Part shown: in pieces, positions 15,734 to 24,314 of the stretch
Layout of the letters: every line of letters starts with the position of its first letter
Position numbering within the stretch: the stretch's first letter is position 1
Assembly: GCF_014873495.1 (NCBI RefSeq)
Contig: NZ_JADBGF010000001.1
Coordinates: forward strand, 6,696,001 to 6,760,000
Direction of reading: 5' to 3'
DNA length: 64,000 nucleotides
DNA from: Streptomyces stelliscabiei
GTDB lineage: Bacteria; Actinomycetota; Actinomycetes; Streptomycetales; Streptomycetaceae
Made by a program: the position numbers and the translations under genes
Notes under the pieces: generated by a model
Database searches by the model: none
What the model saw: the letters and a program-made list of their open reading frames with translations, nothing else
Told to the model about the DNA's origin: nothing

Positions 15734-16909
15734 TCAGCGGCGTGGAGATGGCCGATGAGAGTGGGCGGGCGGGCGCGGTTTTCCCGCCGAGGTGGTTTCA
15801 CCGATGGCCGGTTGCGCGGGGCTGGCGGGCACGGCGGAATGCGCGATGCGCACGAACGCATCACGCGCGGCGAGCCAGGTCTCGATGGCCGGCACTGCCT
15901 CGAGCCCGAGCCGTGTGCGGACCTCGACTGGCGGCAGCAGGCGGGCGGAAGGCTGGGCGGCGGCGGGGTTCTGGCTGCGCCGCCAGGCATTGAGTGCGGC
16001 CTGGCTGGAGGCAAGCGCCTCGCTCAGCTGGGCCACGGTGTCGGCGTCGGCGGAACGGTCCGCGACCGCGGCACCGCACTGCTGCAGCAGGCCGGGTGCG
16101 TGAGTGAGGACGGCTCGGAAGATGCGCCAGGCGTACTCGGCGAAGGTCCTGTTCACCTCCACCATGTCGTGACCGGTGAGGCTGGTGCCGTCGCTGGAGC
16201 GGCCGGATTCCCAGATCGCCGTCACGGCGTCGTACTCGTCGCGCAGTTGGTCGAGCGCCGAGACGACGGCGCCCAGGCGCCGGGCGTGCAGGGCCCGGTG
16301 GTATGAGGGAAGGAACGTGTCCGTGATGGCCTTGGCCGCAGGGTCCGGCCGTGGGGGGAGGACGATGCTGGAGGGGGCGTAGGGGTTGTTGTAGCTGTCG
16401 TCGAACTCCTGGTGGGAGGAGAGTGCCCCGACCAGATAGCCCAGTTGGGGATCTGAGCCGCATTCGGCGAGCAATAGCTCGACGCCCATGTCGCTGGTGA
16501 GCTTCGCCGCGTACGGCACTCGCTGGTTCTCCACCGCCCGGACGAATTCACCACGGTCCCACAGCCAGGGCAGCAGGTCCCCCTGCCAGACGGGATGGCT
16601 GTAGATCTCGACCTGGGCGGTCCACGTCCCGGGCAGTAGTACAGCGATCCGGTCGGCGATGTCGCCGAGGAACGGACGAGGGCTGACGTCCACGGTGGTG
16701 CGGTGGCGGTGGGCGAGAGGCAGCAGCTTCGCTGCGGCGGCTCGGATGTCCGGGCCGGGCGTGCTGTAAGTGCCGTCGTCCCGTTTGGTGAATCCGGCGT
16801 GTTCCAGAGCGGTGTGCGCCCACCGGTACTGCTCGCCGTGGGCGATGGCGACCAGGCCGGCGGCGCGGCTGTAGGCGAGCGTGATCTCGGCAGGAGAGTT
16901 TGGGGGCAT
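15734..16909 (-). CDS. GF-module plus LPG-module protein with helical tail
   Basis: A 391-aa protein and the largest of the modular family. The module order is reversed: GF first (about 5-75: AGLVAIAHGEQYRWAHTALE, HAGFTKRDDGTYSTPG), then LPG (about 78-225: DIADRIAVLLPGTWTAQVEI, LPWLWDRGEFVRAV, FLPSYHRALHARR), then a helical region (LSEALASSQAALNAWRRSQN) and a Pro-rich tail. ATG 16909 is preferred to upstream starts, which add Arg/Pro-rich non-coding residues. Function unknown. Confidence 0.72.
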   Translation of the reverse strand: MPPNSPAEITLAYSRAAGLVAIAHGEQYRWAHTALEHAGFTKRDDGTYSTPGPDIRAAAAKLLPLAHRHRTTVDVSPRPFLGDIADRIAVLLPGTWTAQVEIYSHPVWQGDLLPWLWDRGEFVRAVENQRVPYAAKLTSDMGVELLLAECGSDPQLGYLVGALSSHQEFDDSYNNPYAPSSIVLPPRPDPAAKAITDTFLPSYHRALHARRLGAVVSALDQLRDEYDAVTAIWESGRSSDGTSLTGHDMVEVNRTFAEYAWRIFRAVLTHAPGLLQQCGAAVADRSADADTVAQLSEALASSQAALNAWRRSQNPAAAQPSARLLPPVEVRTRLGLEAVPAIETWLAARDAFVRIAHSAVPASPAQPAIGETTSAGKPRPPAHSHRPSPRR

Positions 16910-16928
16910 CTCGGGTCTTTCGGTGAGC

Positions 16929-17456
16929 TCAGGGGCGACTCGACTGCCGTGGCTGCGGGACGGCAGGTGGCTGGGTCTGCAGGCTGGCCGTTCGCGGCGT
17001 GGACCGCGCGGTCCGTGGGGACGTCGCACGCAGGGCGGCGGCGGTGTGGCGCAGGCGGGCGCGGGCCGCGACGTATTTCTCTGCCGTCATGATCCGCAGG
17101 ACCTGAAGGTCGTTGCGCAGAGGGGAGCGGGCGAGGTCTTCCACCGCCTCGCGCTGGAAGCCGGTCGTGGCGTACGTCAGGGCCTCGGCGAGCGTGTCCA
17201 GAGCTTTCGCGATGCCCGCGGTGGCTCTGGTGAGCTGGACCAAGGTGACGCGTTCGGGCGGATGGACCGTCAATGGTGCGGTGAACCGTTCCTGCGCGCG
17301 TTCGGTGGCGTGCTGCAGATGGTGGGTCAGCATGGCGATGTCGTCGGTGAGCGTGACCAGGTCGACGGCCTCGGGAGTGGTGGGGAATTGGGCGGCCAGT
17401 TCGTCCAGACGCCGGGCCAGGTAATCGAGGGTGGTCGGGGTGACGGAGGAAGACAT
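16929..17456 (-). CDS. Helical hypothetical protein
   Basis: A 175-aa all-helical protein (LDYLARRLDELAAQFPTTPE, DIAMLTHHLQHATERAQERF, IAKALDTLAEALTYATTGFQ) with an Arg/Thr/Pro tail. The ATG at 17456 overlaps the glycosyltransferase stop as TGATG. Its layout matches the small helical proteins at 6474, 7710, 18901 and 20044, always next to modular-family or DUF317 genes. Unrecognised. Confidence 0.7.
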   Translation of the reverse strand: MSSSVTPTTLDYLARRLDELAAQFPTTPEAVDLVTLTDDIAMLTHHLQHATERAQERFTAPLTVHPPERVTLVQLTRATAGIAKALDTLAEALTYATTGFQREAVEDLARSPLRNDLQVLRIMTAEKYVAARARLRHTAAALRATSPRTARSTPRTASLQTQPPAVPQPRQSSRP

Positions 17457-18226
17457 CAGACCGCCCCGGCTGCATCGCTCGTCTCCCGGGTGGAGAGGGC
17501 GGCTCGCAGACTGCGTCCGTAATGCCACGCATGCCGCCGAGCCCGCGCCTCCAGGACGTCGTAGGAGTCCTGGTGGGTCATCTGACCTGGGTGTTTGCGG
17601 TACCGGGTGACCGGGACGGGCAGCATGATGCCCGGTGCGAGGCAGGTAACGCCGATCGCGGCCATGTAGTCCTCGCCCTGGACGAGCCCGCCCATCGGGG
17701 CAGCGCGTACGAGATCGGTGCGCGCGAGGATCGTGGTCGGCCCGATGGGGATCGTGTCCTCAGGGTTCTTCCAGTACGTCCACACGTTGCCGGCCGCGTG
17801 CCAGCCGGGCGGCGTCGGGCACCGCCACAAGGATGTCGTTCCGTCCGGATACAGGTCCTGGCTGTATCCCGCGCACCAGCCCACGCCGGTCGTCTCCAGC
17901 GTGCGCAGCCGTACGGCCATGGCGTCGTCGGTGAACTCGTCATCGTCGTCCGCCCAGTTGACGTACTCGGTGCGAACGTCGCCCAGGGCGAGGTTGCGGG
18001 CGCAGGCTGCCCCGACCGGCCGGGGCAGCACGACGACGCGGACGCGCGGGTCGTCGGCGAGGGGCTCCGGCAGACTCGAGGGGTTGGCGCCATCGAGTGC
18101 GATGACCGCCTCCCAGGACACGCTCTGCCTGGTGAGGCTTTCATGCAGGGCGGTCAGGTAGCCGAGCCGGTCGGGCTGGAGCCGGGTGGCGATGACGACG
18201 GTGATTTTGGTGGTGGGGGAGTGCAG
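17456..18226 (-). CDS. Family-2 glycosyltransferase, probable CTG start
   Basis: GT-A fold glycosyltransferase (256 aa), transferring sugar from a nucleotide sugar to an unknown acceptor. It has the N-terminal Rossmann strand ITVVIATRLQPDRLGYLTAL, SVSWEAVIALDGA, GAACARNLAL and the metal-binding WADDDDEF (91-98). A QGEDYMAAIG stretch near residue 195 may hold the catalytic acid region. No membrane segment. In-frame canonical starts lie inside the upstream gene and add Pro/Arg-rich sequence. CTG 18226 sits 6 nt after GGAG and gives MHSPTTKITVV. Its presence amid conjugation-element genes is unusual. Confidence 0.82.
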   Translation of the reverse strand: MHSPTTKITVVIATRLQPDRLGYLTALHESLTRQSVSWEAVIALDGANPSSLPEPLADDPRVRVVVLPRPVGAACARNLALGDVRTEYVNWADDDDEFTDDAMAVRLRTLETTGVGWCAGYSQDLYPDGTTSLWRCPTPPGWHAAGNVWTYWKNPEDTIPIGPTTILARTDLVRAAPMGGLVQGEDYMAAIGVTCLAPGIMLPVPVTRYRKHPGQMTHQDSYDVLEARARRHAWHYGRSLRAALSTRETSDAAGAV

Positions 18227-18257
18227 GAGGTTCTCCGCGGCAGGGGGCGAGAAGGGG

Positions 18258-18854
18258 TCAACGGCGGGGCGCGGTGCGAGGTGTGGCGGCCGACGACGTT
18301 GGGGCGGGCGCGGTGGCGGATGTGCTGGGGGCGGTGGACTGGGGCGGCACGGTGGCCGGGATCGGGTGGCCACGGCGCCAGCGGTAGGTGCCGTTGCTGA
18401 ACCGAGCCCGTGGGTCGGTGTCCCAGGCCACGACGGGACCGCGGTGTTCTGCGTCGAGGGGGATCACTTCGATGCCGTGGTGCGGGTGCAGGACGTACCC
18501 CCAGTCCAGGCCCCCGTGGGACTTCTCGGTGACGGTCCTCGGCTCTGGCTCGGCTGCGCCGACGGTGATGACGTGGACGTTGTCGAGCTTCCTGCTGGGG
18601 TGTTCGTCGCTGCCGACGAGTTCGGCGCGCAGGGGTTCGGGAGTACTTTCGAGCAGGTCGGTGCCCAGCTGGGACCAGCCTTCGGGCGCCTCGTCGATCA
18701 GGTGGCGGCACAGGGCATCGAGGTCAGCGCCGAAGCGGTACTGGTAGGCGCCGAGCAGGAGGGGGAGGTGATGGCTGGGGTAGCCGTCCCAGTGGACGTA
18801 CACCCCGGCGTACCCGGTGTCGGTGGGGCGGGCGATGAAGGAACGGGTGGCCAG
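18258..18854 (-). CDS. Hypothetical protein (ARPTDTGYAGVYVHWDG type), probable CTG start
   Basis: A 198-aa protein with a conserved-looking N-terminus ATRSFIARPTDTGYAGVYVH, then LLLGAYQYRFGADLDALCRH and LDWGYVLHPHHGIEVIP. I recall similar proteins in Streptomyces plasmids and phages but no function. GGAG lies 5 nt before CTG 18854; a GTG 17 codons later would remove the conserved start. The Ala/Pro/Ser/Thr-rich tail (after about 165) is low-complexity. It follows a helical protein gene and precedes the glycosyltransferase. Confidence 0.72.
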   Translation of the reverse strand: MATRSFIARPTDTGYAGVYVHWDGYPSHHLPLLLGAYQYRFGADLDALCRHLIDEAPEGWSQLGTDLLESTPEPLRAELVGSDEHPSRKLDNVHVITVGAAEPEPRTVTEKSHGGLDWGYVLHPHHGIEVIPLDAEHRGPVVAWDTDPRARFSNGTYRWRRGHPIPATVPPQSTAPSTSATAPAPTSSAATPRTAPRR

Positions 18855-18900
18855 AAGTTCTCCAAGATCGTTCGGATGGTTGGGGAGTGACGCCCGTGCG

Positions 18901-19308
18901 TCAGGGGCGTCGGCGTACGGGATGGGCGCCTGGGCCGTCGGGGGCCCGGCGGTGCTGCTCGCCGACAGCGGGCGCGGGGGCAGGCCCTGTGCCTGGTTGC
19001 GCGTCAGCGACTGGGGTGGTGACCGCCTCAAGTGCCCGTTTAAGGCTGCGCAGCGCGGCTGCGTGCCCGAGCGTGACACCCAGCTGGCTCTCCACCGGAG
19101 CGGCGGTGCCGGGGCGGGGCGCGAGTCGGTGGGCGTCGGCGAGACCGCCTGCCAGGTTGTACACGGCGACCAGCTGGTCCAGCACAGGCACGAGCGCAGC
19201 CTGCGCGCTGCCGGTCTGAGGCGGGACCAGGCCGGCGGCGGTCTCCTCGATGTGGTGCTGCCAGGTGGTCAGGCGGGCGTGGACGAAGTCGTCGTTGGTC
19301 GGGCTCAT
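18901..19308 (-). CDS. Helical hypothetical protein
   Basis: A 135-aa helical protein (HARLTTWQHHIEETAAGLVP, AALVPVLDQLVAVYNLAGGL, LGVTLGHAAALRSLKRALEA) with a Pro/Ala-rich tail. ATG 19308 overlaps the stop of the LPG/GF gene upstream (ATGA). The Arg-rich frame further upstream is the shadow of that gene. Unrecognised. Confidence 0.68.
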   Translation of the reverse strand: MSPTNDDFVHARLTTWQHHIEETAAGLVPPQTGSAQAALVPVLDQLVAVYNLAGGLADAHRLAPRPGTAAPVESQLGVTLGHAAALRSLKRALEAVTTPVADAQPGTGPAPAPAVGEQHRRAPDGPGAHPVRRRP

Positions 19309-20000
19309 CGCTGCTGCCCCCTGCGCGGCGCGACGCGTGCAAGGGGCGGGTAAGAGCGCGGGCCGTCGGGGGAGGGGATGGTGATGTGGAAGCCCTGGAG
19401 GCGCAGGCGGTGCACGCTGATGGCCATCTGGCGTCGGGCCGCCTCGGGGGTGAAGGCGTCCGGGAGGTGGCATTCGCCGGTGGCGGGGTCGAGCAGGAAC
19501 CCACCGCGGGCGAGCAGCTCGCTGACGGCGCCGAGGTAGCCGGTGCGGATCCGCGGACGCTGTTGGGCGTCGAGGGTGACGTGGACCTGGAGGTGGCCGG
19601 GGCTGCTGCGCCGGATCGGGGTGGCCGACGAAAGGCGGTAGTCGGTCAGCAGCCGGCGGTGCAGCCGGGCCGCGGCGCGGACGGGGTCGGCGGGGACGGC
19701 GATGCCGCGCGGGGCTCTGAGGCCCTGGACGTGCTGGTGGCTGGTGTTGGCGGGCAGCATCGGCAGCCCCAGGTACTCGGCTGGGCGGTAGGGGCGGGGC
19801 ATGACGTACAGCTGCAGGCCCCAGTGGTGTGTAAGCACGCTTCGCTGGACGCCGTCCGTTTCGAACGCGGCGTACGGCAGCGGGCCGCTGTCCCAGATCC
19901 GGTCGCTGGCCGGGTCGGTGGCGATGGGTACCGCGGTCGAGGAGGGCTGCCAGCCGGGCAGACGGTCGGCGAGCGCTCGGGTGAACTCGGTTATGTGCAA
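19305..20000 (-). CDS. LPG-module plus GF-module protein
   Basis: A 231-aa protein from TTG 20000 (GAGGA 7 nt upstream): LHITEFTRALADRLPGWQPS opens the LPG module, with LQLYVMPRPYRPAEY, LRAPRGIAVPADPVRAA and LHRRLLTDYRL. The GF module follows (HLQVHVTLDAQQRPRI, AVSELLARGGFLLDPAT, CHLPDAFTPEAARRQ, LRLQGFHITIPSP). Same order as 10273-11025. No catalytic residues are evident. Confidence 0.75.
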   Translation of the reverse strand: MHITEFTRALADRLPGWQPSSTAVPIATDPASDRIWDSGPLPYAAFETDGVQRSVLTHHWGLQLYVMPRPYRPAEYLGLPMLPANTSHQHVQGLRAPRGIAVPADPVRAAARLHRRLLTDYRLSSATPIRRSSPGHLQVHVTLDAQQRPRIRTGYLGAVSELLARGGFLLDPATGECHLPDAFTPEAARRQMAISVHRLRLQGFHITIPSPDGPRSYPPLARVAPRRGQQR

Positions 20001-20043
20001 GGGCGGTTCCTCATCTGGTGGGTAGTCGGGGTGGCCGCGGGGA

Positions 20044-20568
20044 TCAGCGAGAACGGGATGGGGTAGCGGTGGCCGAGGGCACGGTGGTCGCGGCCGGTGC
20101 CGTGCGAGTGTCGGCTGCAGCACGCAAGTGCTTCGCGGCGCGGGCGAGGTGGATGCGACTGTCGCCGAGGTGGTCCACGAGCCCTTGGTGCGCGGCGGTG
20201 ACCGCTCGGTCGCGGGCGGGGCCGGGGGCCTGGCGGGTGAGGTCGGCGAGATGGCCGAGGTGGTGGACGGCGGCGCCGAGGGCGGCGAGCGCGAGCCCGG
20301 TGGGTTCGGCGGCGCTCGCGAGCGCGAGGGTCGTGTGGCGCACCGTGGCCGTGGTCCGGGCCAGGTAGCGGGCGGCGGCCCGGTGACGGAAGGCGCTCTC
20401 CCCGGCCAGGAATCCCAGCAGGCGGGCCAGATGGCGGACTTCATCGTCCAGGATCTCGCTCAGCGCAGGATCCGGGCGGATCTGGTCGGGGAGCGGAAGG
20501 TGATCGGCCACGGTGTTGAGCCGGTCGGCCACGTCGTGCAGCAGCATCCGCTGGTCGGGATCGGACAG
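20044..20568 (-). CDS. Helical hypothetical protein, CTG (or TTG) start
   Basis: A 174-aa helical protein: LLHDVADRLNTVADHLPLP, LSEILDDEVRHLARLLGFLA, RYLARTTATVRHTTLALASA, LVDHLGDSRIHLARAAKHL. AAGGAG is 6 nt before CTG 20568 (MSDPDQRM) but directly abuts TTG 20574, so CTG is better placed. Located between two LPG/GF genes. Unrecognised. Confidence 0.68.
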   Translation of the reverse strand: MSDPDQRMLLHDVADRLNTVADHLPLPDQIRPDPALSEILDDEVRHLARLLGFLAGESAFRHRAAARYLARTTATVRHTTLALASAAEPTGLALAALGAAVHHLGHLADLTRQAPGPARDRAVTAAHQGLVDHLGDSRIHLARAAKHLRAAADTRTAPAATTVPSATATPSRSR

Positions 20569-20597
20569 CGGCAACTCCTTGAAATGGGGCCCGGGTT

Positions 20598-21385
20598 CTA
20601 CCGCAGTGTGGCGGACTTTGAAGCTGCGGACACCGTCGGCAGTGCCTTGGTCGCGGCTGCTGATGCCGGAGCGGGAGGCGGGAGGGGAGCGGCGCGGCGG
20701 AAGTTGACCCCGATGCCCTGGAGCGTGAGCCGCTGGGTGGCGAACTGGACCAGCAGGGCGCGCTCCTTGGGACTGTAGGAGGCCGGCAACACGAAGGCGA
20801 ACTCGTGCGGGCTGTACTGGAAGCGGCAACCGAACAGCGTCATGCGTGCCTCTTCAGGCACCGAGTCGTACGGTGCTCCCACCACACCGTCCGGGTACCA
20901 GACCAGCGTGAGGGTCTGGGCGACCTCGGGCGCGGGCTGGCGGTGCGGCGGCTCGGGCTGGATGAGGGCGTTGTGGCGGACAGCATCCAGGGCCGCCCGG
21001 TAGCGGGGCAGCACGCGTCGGATGACTGCGGCAGCGGCTCGGACCGGATCGTTGGAGACGGCGATGCCGTTCGGCTCACGCACCGGGGAGATCGGGTGGT
21101 TTTGAAGCCCTCGGGCTCCAGCGGGGTCACCACGAACTGGTGGCGGTAGAGGGGTCGGTCGGTGACGTAGAGCTGCTGTGCGTGGGGGCCGTTCAGGACG
21201 GCGTCATGGCCGAGGACGTACTGGCTGACGATGTGGTCGACGTGGTCGGCGTCCCAGAGCCGTTCGACGGTGGGGAACTGGTCCTTGTACGCAGGGTGGC
21301 TGTGATACTCGCTGGTCCAGGTGCCGGGCAGGCGTTCGGCGAGTGCGGAAGCGAAGGCGGACAGGTCGGTGCGGGGTGTGGGCAT
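20598..21385 (-). pseudogene. LPG plus GF-module gene with one frameshift
   Basis: From ATG 21385 the frame encodes the front of an LPG module (LSAFASALAERLPGTWTSEY, RLWDADHVDHIV, AQQLYVTDRPLYRHQFVVTP, GFKTTRSP). Near 21090, at a TCTCCCCGG run, the coding signal shifts by one base and continues VREPNGIAVSNDPVRAAAA, LPRYRAALDAVRHNAL and a GF module (LFGCRFQYSPHEFAFVLPA) to the stop at 20598. One missing C restores a protein of about 262 aa closely matching 10273-11025 in layout. Real mutation or a base-call error. Confidence 0.72.
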
Positions 21386-21427
21386 GGGTTCCTGAGGCGC
21401 CGAGGCGTGTGGTTGATCCGTCGGCGG

Positions 21428-21970
21428 TCAGCGCCGTGGTCCTCCCGACCCGGGCTGCGGTCTGGGCGGTGCCGGGGGTGTGCCGGGAGCGGTGCGGGTC
21501 TGCTTCAGGAGCGCGTCGCGGTCCGGGGGCGGGTCGTAGTGCGCGCGGAGGATCTTCAGATCCGCATCGGTCGCCATGGCCAGCGCTGAAGCGATGCTGC
21601 TGGCGGCGCCGCGGAGTAGCCAGGGCGGTGACTCGGGTTCGGCTCCGCGGTTTTGGCCCTTCCACTGGGCCGTGGCGGCCAGGTGCTCGATGACCTCGTT
21701 GAGGAATGGCTCGACCGCGTCCAGCAGGGAGTTGAGGACGGTGCTGAACTCGGCCGGAGTATCGGCCGCGTTGAGAGCCTCGCGGAACGGGCTCAGGTCC
21801 GGTGTGGGGAAGGGCTCGGGCGGCAGGGCGTGCTGCGTGCGGAAGGCTTCCGCGTCGCGATCGGCCCAGCGGCGCAGGTCGTCCTTGGTGGCGGAGCGTG
21901 TGTGGTAGGCGTGGATCTGGTCGGCGGTCCGGCCTACGTTGTCGTACAGCTCGAAGTCGGGGTGCTGCAG
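21428..21970 (-). CDS. Hidden 180-aa gene with CTG start
   Basis: A clear coding frame with TGA, then GAAAGGAAGG, then CTG (21970) 5 nt later, and no ATG, GTG or TTG until near the C-terminus. Product: QHPDFELYDNVGRTADQIHA, DDLRRWADRDAEAFRTQHAL, FSTVLNSLLDAVEPFLNEVI, WLLRGAASSIASALAMATDA, then a Pro-rich tail. Soluble, helical, unrecognised. It is the first gene of the operon that runs to 14925. A terminator hairpin lies between it and virB4. Confidence 0.7.
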   Translation of the reverse strand: MQHPDFELYDNVGRTADQIHAYHTRSATKDDLRRWADRDAEAFRTQHALPPEPFPTPDLSPFREALNAADTPAEFSTVLNSLLDAVEPFLNEVIEHLAATAQWKGQNRGAEPESPPWLLRGAASSIASALAMATDADLKILRAHYDPPPDRDALLKQTRTAPGTPPAPPRPQPGSGGPRR

Positions 21971-22157
21971 GGCGGCCTTCCTTTCTCAGTGGGGGCTTGG
22001 GTTCGCCTCGCGGCGGCATGGGACGGCCGACGTATGGCAGACCGCACTGCCGGGGCAGGCGCCGTTGTGGGGCTGGGAACGAGGGTTTCCGTAGAAGGGA
22101 CTTTCGGGTGTGCGGCGCCGAGTTGGCGCGCGAGAGCCCTTGAAGGCTGGGATGTCG

Positions 22158-22191
22158 GTATGCATGAACCCGCTGGGGTTTTAGTGCATAC
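22158..22191 (-). terminator. Hairpin at the end of the VirB4 gene
   Basis: GTATGCA and TGCATAC arms enclose a second short stem (AACCC/GGGTT) and overlap the VirB4 stop codon. Likely terminates or attenuates the secretion operon. The 21971-22157 interval otherwise holds only the presumed promoter of the next operon. Confidence 0.6.
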
Positions 22192-23698
22192 GGGCGTCCG
22201 TATCGAACAGGGCCAGCTCGTGCGGGTGGAGCTGATGTTGGACGATGAAAGATCGTCCGGCGACGCGCCAGAGCCCGCGTCCGCGGTTGAGGTGGGCGAT
22301 CGCCTCGGTTTCCACGGTGGTCAGGCCCAGCAGGGCGGCTGCGGCGTGGAGTTGGTCGGTTTCCTGGCGGTAGATGATGCGGGTGGAGCAGTCGGCCAGG
22401 AGACCCTCGGCGAGGGCGCGGCCCTGGGAGCCTGCGTCGCCGGCGCTCAGCAGGTCGGACAGCCGGTGGATGACCATGAGGTTGGCGATGCCCAGGCCGC
22501 GGGAGAGTTTCCACTGAGACTGCATGCGTTGGAGGAGGCCGGGGTGGCGCATCAGGCGCCAGGCTTCGTCGTAGACGATCCAGCGCCGTCCGCCGTGGGG
22601 GTCGGTGAGAGCGGATTCCATCCAGGCGCTCGCGCAGGTCATGGCGAGGACGAGGGCTGTGTCGTCGCCGGAGCCGCCGAGCCTGGACAGGTCGATGGTC
22701 AGCATCGGCGAGGTGGGGTCGAAGCGCACGGTGGAGGGCGCATCGAACATTCCGGCCAGGTCGCCGTGAACCAGGCGGCGCATGGCGTGCGCGAGGTCGC
22801 GGGCGGCCTCACCGAGCCTGCCGGACATGAGACCTGCGGCGGCGTCGAGTTGGTCGGGGTTGTTGAGGGTGGTCGCGATGTCCCCGAGGAGCGGGGTGCG
22901 GCGTGTGGCGGCGGCCTGGGCGACGACCGCGTCGAGGGAAACGTCCAGCGCGGTGTGCTCCATCGGCAGCAGGTCACGGCCCAGGACGGTACGGGCGAGG
23001 GAGCCGAGCAGGAGCAGACGGCGTTTGCGGATCTCGCCCGCCCAGTCGGCCTCCGGTACATCTGCCGGGCGCGGCGCGGCGTCCAAAGGATTCAGCTTGC
23101 CGGGCAGGCCGGGGCCCAGCGCGATGGAAGTGCCGCCGAGCGCGGCAGCGACCGGGGTCCATTCGCCCTTGGGATCGCAGGGCACGTAGACGCGGTAGCC
23201 GTGGGCGATGGACCGCAGCGCGAAGGACTTGGCCAGCGCGCTCTTGCCCTGGCCGATCACCCCGGCGAGCAGGACGTTGGGGTTGGTGAACCCTTCGAGG
23301 CGCCCGTACAGGGAGAACGGGTCGAACGTGAACGACGCCTCGGCGTGGACGTCACGGCCGATGTAGATGCCCTCGGCGCCCAGGCCGCCCTCGGCGAGGA
23401 AGGGGTACGCCCCGGATGCGGTGGCGGTGGTCATGCGGTGTTGCGGCAGTTTCAGCCGTCCGCCGCGGGCGGAGCCGGGCCCGGGACGGCCGCGGGGTGG
23501 GTACAGCGGTGGCGGCATCTCGGTCTCGAAAACAGCATCGTGGCCGTCCGGGTGGGCGGCGGCCTCGGAGCGGGCCTTGGCGGCGGCTTCGGCGAGTTGA
23601 CGCCGGGCGGCCTTGCGGCTGGCCCGGTCGGTGCCGTGCGGGGTGAACAGGGGACTGGCGCTGGCGCGGCGGGCTCGGCGCGCGGGCCGGTGGGTCAT
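22181..23698 (-). CDS. VirB4-type conjugation ATPase (C-terminal ATPase form)
   Basis: Cytoplasmic ATPase that energises the type IV secretion channel. 505 aa, shorter than classic VirB4 (about 800 aa) because the N-terminal VirB4 region seems to be on a separate protein (25144-26616). Arg-rich N-terminus (1-90), then GRLEGFTNPNVLLAG leading to Walker A GVIGQGKSA (146-154), CDPKGEW, and Walker B WIVYDEA (373-379), followed by SRGLGIANLMVIHRLSDLL, typical of VirB4/TraC. No frameshift. Last gene of the secretion operon. Confidence 0.92.
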   Translation of the reverse strand: MTHRPARRARRASASPLFTPHGTDRASRKAARRQLAEAAAKARSEAAAHPDGHDAVFETEMPPPLYPPRGRPGPGSARGGRLKLPQHRMTTATASGAYPFLAEGGLGAEGIYIGRDVHAEASFTFDPFSLYGRLEGFTNPNVLLAGVIGQGKSALAKSFALRSIAHGYRVYVPCDPKGEWTPVAAALGGTSIALGPGLPGKLNPLDAAPRPADVPEADWAGEIRKRRLLLLGSLARTVLGRDLLPMEHTALDVSLDAVVAQAAATRRTPLLGDIATTLNNPDQLDAAAGLMSGRLGEAARDLAHAMRRLVHGDLAGMFDAPSTVRFDPTSPMLTIDLSRLGGSGDDTALVLAMTCASAWMESALTDPHGGRRWIVYDEAWRLMRHPGLLQRMQSQWKLSRGLGIANLMVIHRLSDLLSAGDAGSQGRALAEGLLADCSTRIIYRQETDQLHAAAALLGLTTVETEAIAHLNRGRGLWRVAGRSFIVQHQLHPHELALFDTDARMH

Positions 23699-23747
23699 GG
23701 CGGAGTGGCTTTCACGTGACGGCGTCTGCGAGCAGGGGGGATGTGGC

Positions 23748-24290
23748 TCAGACCGTCGGTGAGGCGCTGAACAGGTGCTTCCCGTAGCCCTTGCCGTCGT
23801 TGTTCCAGTCGAGGTGCAGTTCGCCGTCGGCCAGGCCGCGAGCGGAGCCGATCGTGTAGCTGAGGACGGGTGTGGTGTAGTTGTTGTTGTAGTTGGCGTT
23901 GGAGTCGCTGTTCTCCAGCCGCGACTCGATGCCGTAGTACTTCGCCGACTTCTTCACCGGGTCGGTACCGGACTGCGAGCGCTTGACCTGCAGCTTGAAG
24001 TAGGCGTCGTCGAATATGGTGCTGTCGTCGACCTGCCCGTACACCGGACCGTCCCAGCTGATCTTGGCGTAGGTGTAGACGGTGGAGCCGGAACGCTTCG
24101 CGCACAGGCGGACTGTGACGTCCCAGTTGTCCGCCCACGGCCCCGAGTACGCGGCGTCATCGATGCTCTTCTTGCTGGTGGTGCACTTGTAGTCGGCCGC
24201 GGCGGCGGGGGAGGCGGTCGCGAGAGCGACGCTGCCGGCGAGTGCGGCGAGGACGATCGTGGTGGAAGTGGCGCGCTGAAGCGTGCGCAT
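23748..24290 (-). CDS. Secreted hypothetical protein
   Basis: A 180-aa exported protein: basic n-region MRTLQRATSTT, hydrophobic core IVLAALAGSVALATA and an AAAAD cleavage-like site near residue 33. The mature part is beta-rich (WDVTVRLCAKRSGSTVYTYA, KISWDGPVYGQ, FKLQVKRSQSG) with two Cys that could pair. It is embedded in the secretion operon 50 bp before virB4. A role at the cell surface during mating, such as wall remodelling, inhibition or adhesion, is possible but unproven. Confidence 0.8.
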   Translation of the reverse strand: MRTLQRATSTTIVLAALAGSVALATASPAAAADYKCTTSKKSIDDAAYSGPWADNWDVTVRLCAKRSGSTVYTYAKISWDGPVYGQVDDSTIFDDAYFKLQVKRSQSGTDPVKKSAKYYGIESRLENSDSNANYNNNYTTPVLSYTIGSARGLADGELHLDWNNDGKGYGKHLFSASPTV

Positions 24291-24314
24291 GCAATGCCCT
24301 TTCGTCGGCGGGTG

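Noticed and set aside
21653..23719. Long plus-strand open frame antisense to virB4 and its neighbour
   Set aside because: Gly/Val-rich shadow typical of high-GC DNA; the minus strand encodes a full Walker A/B ATPase.
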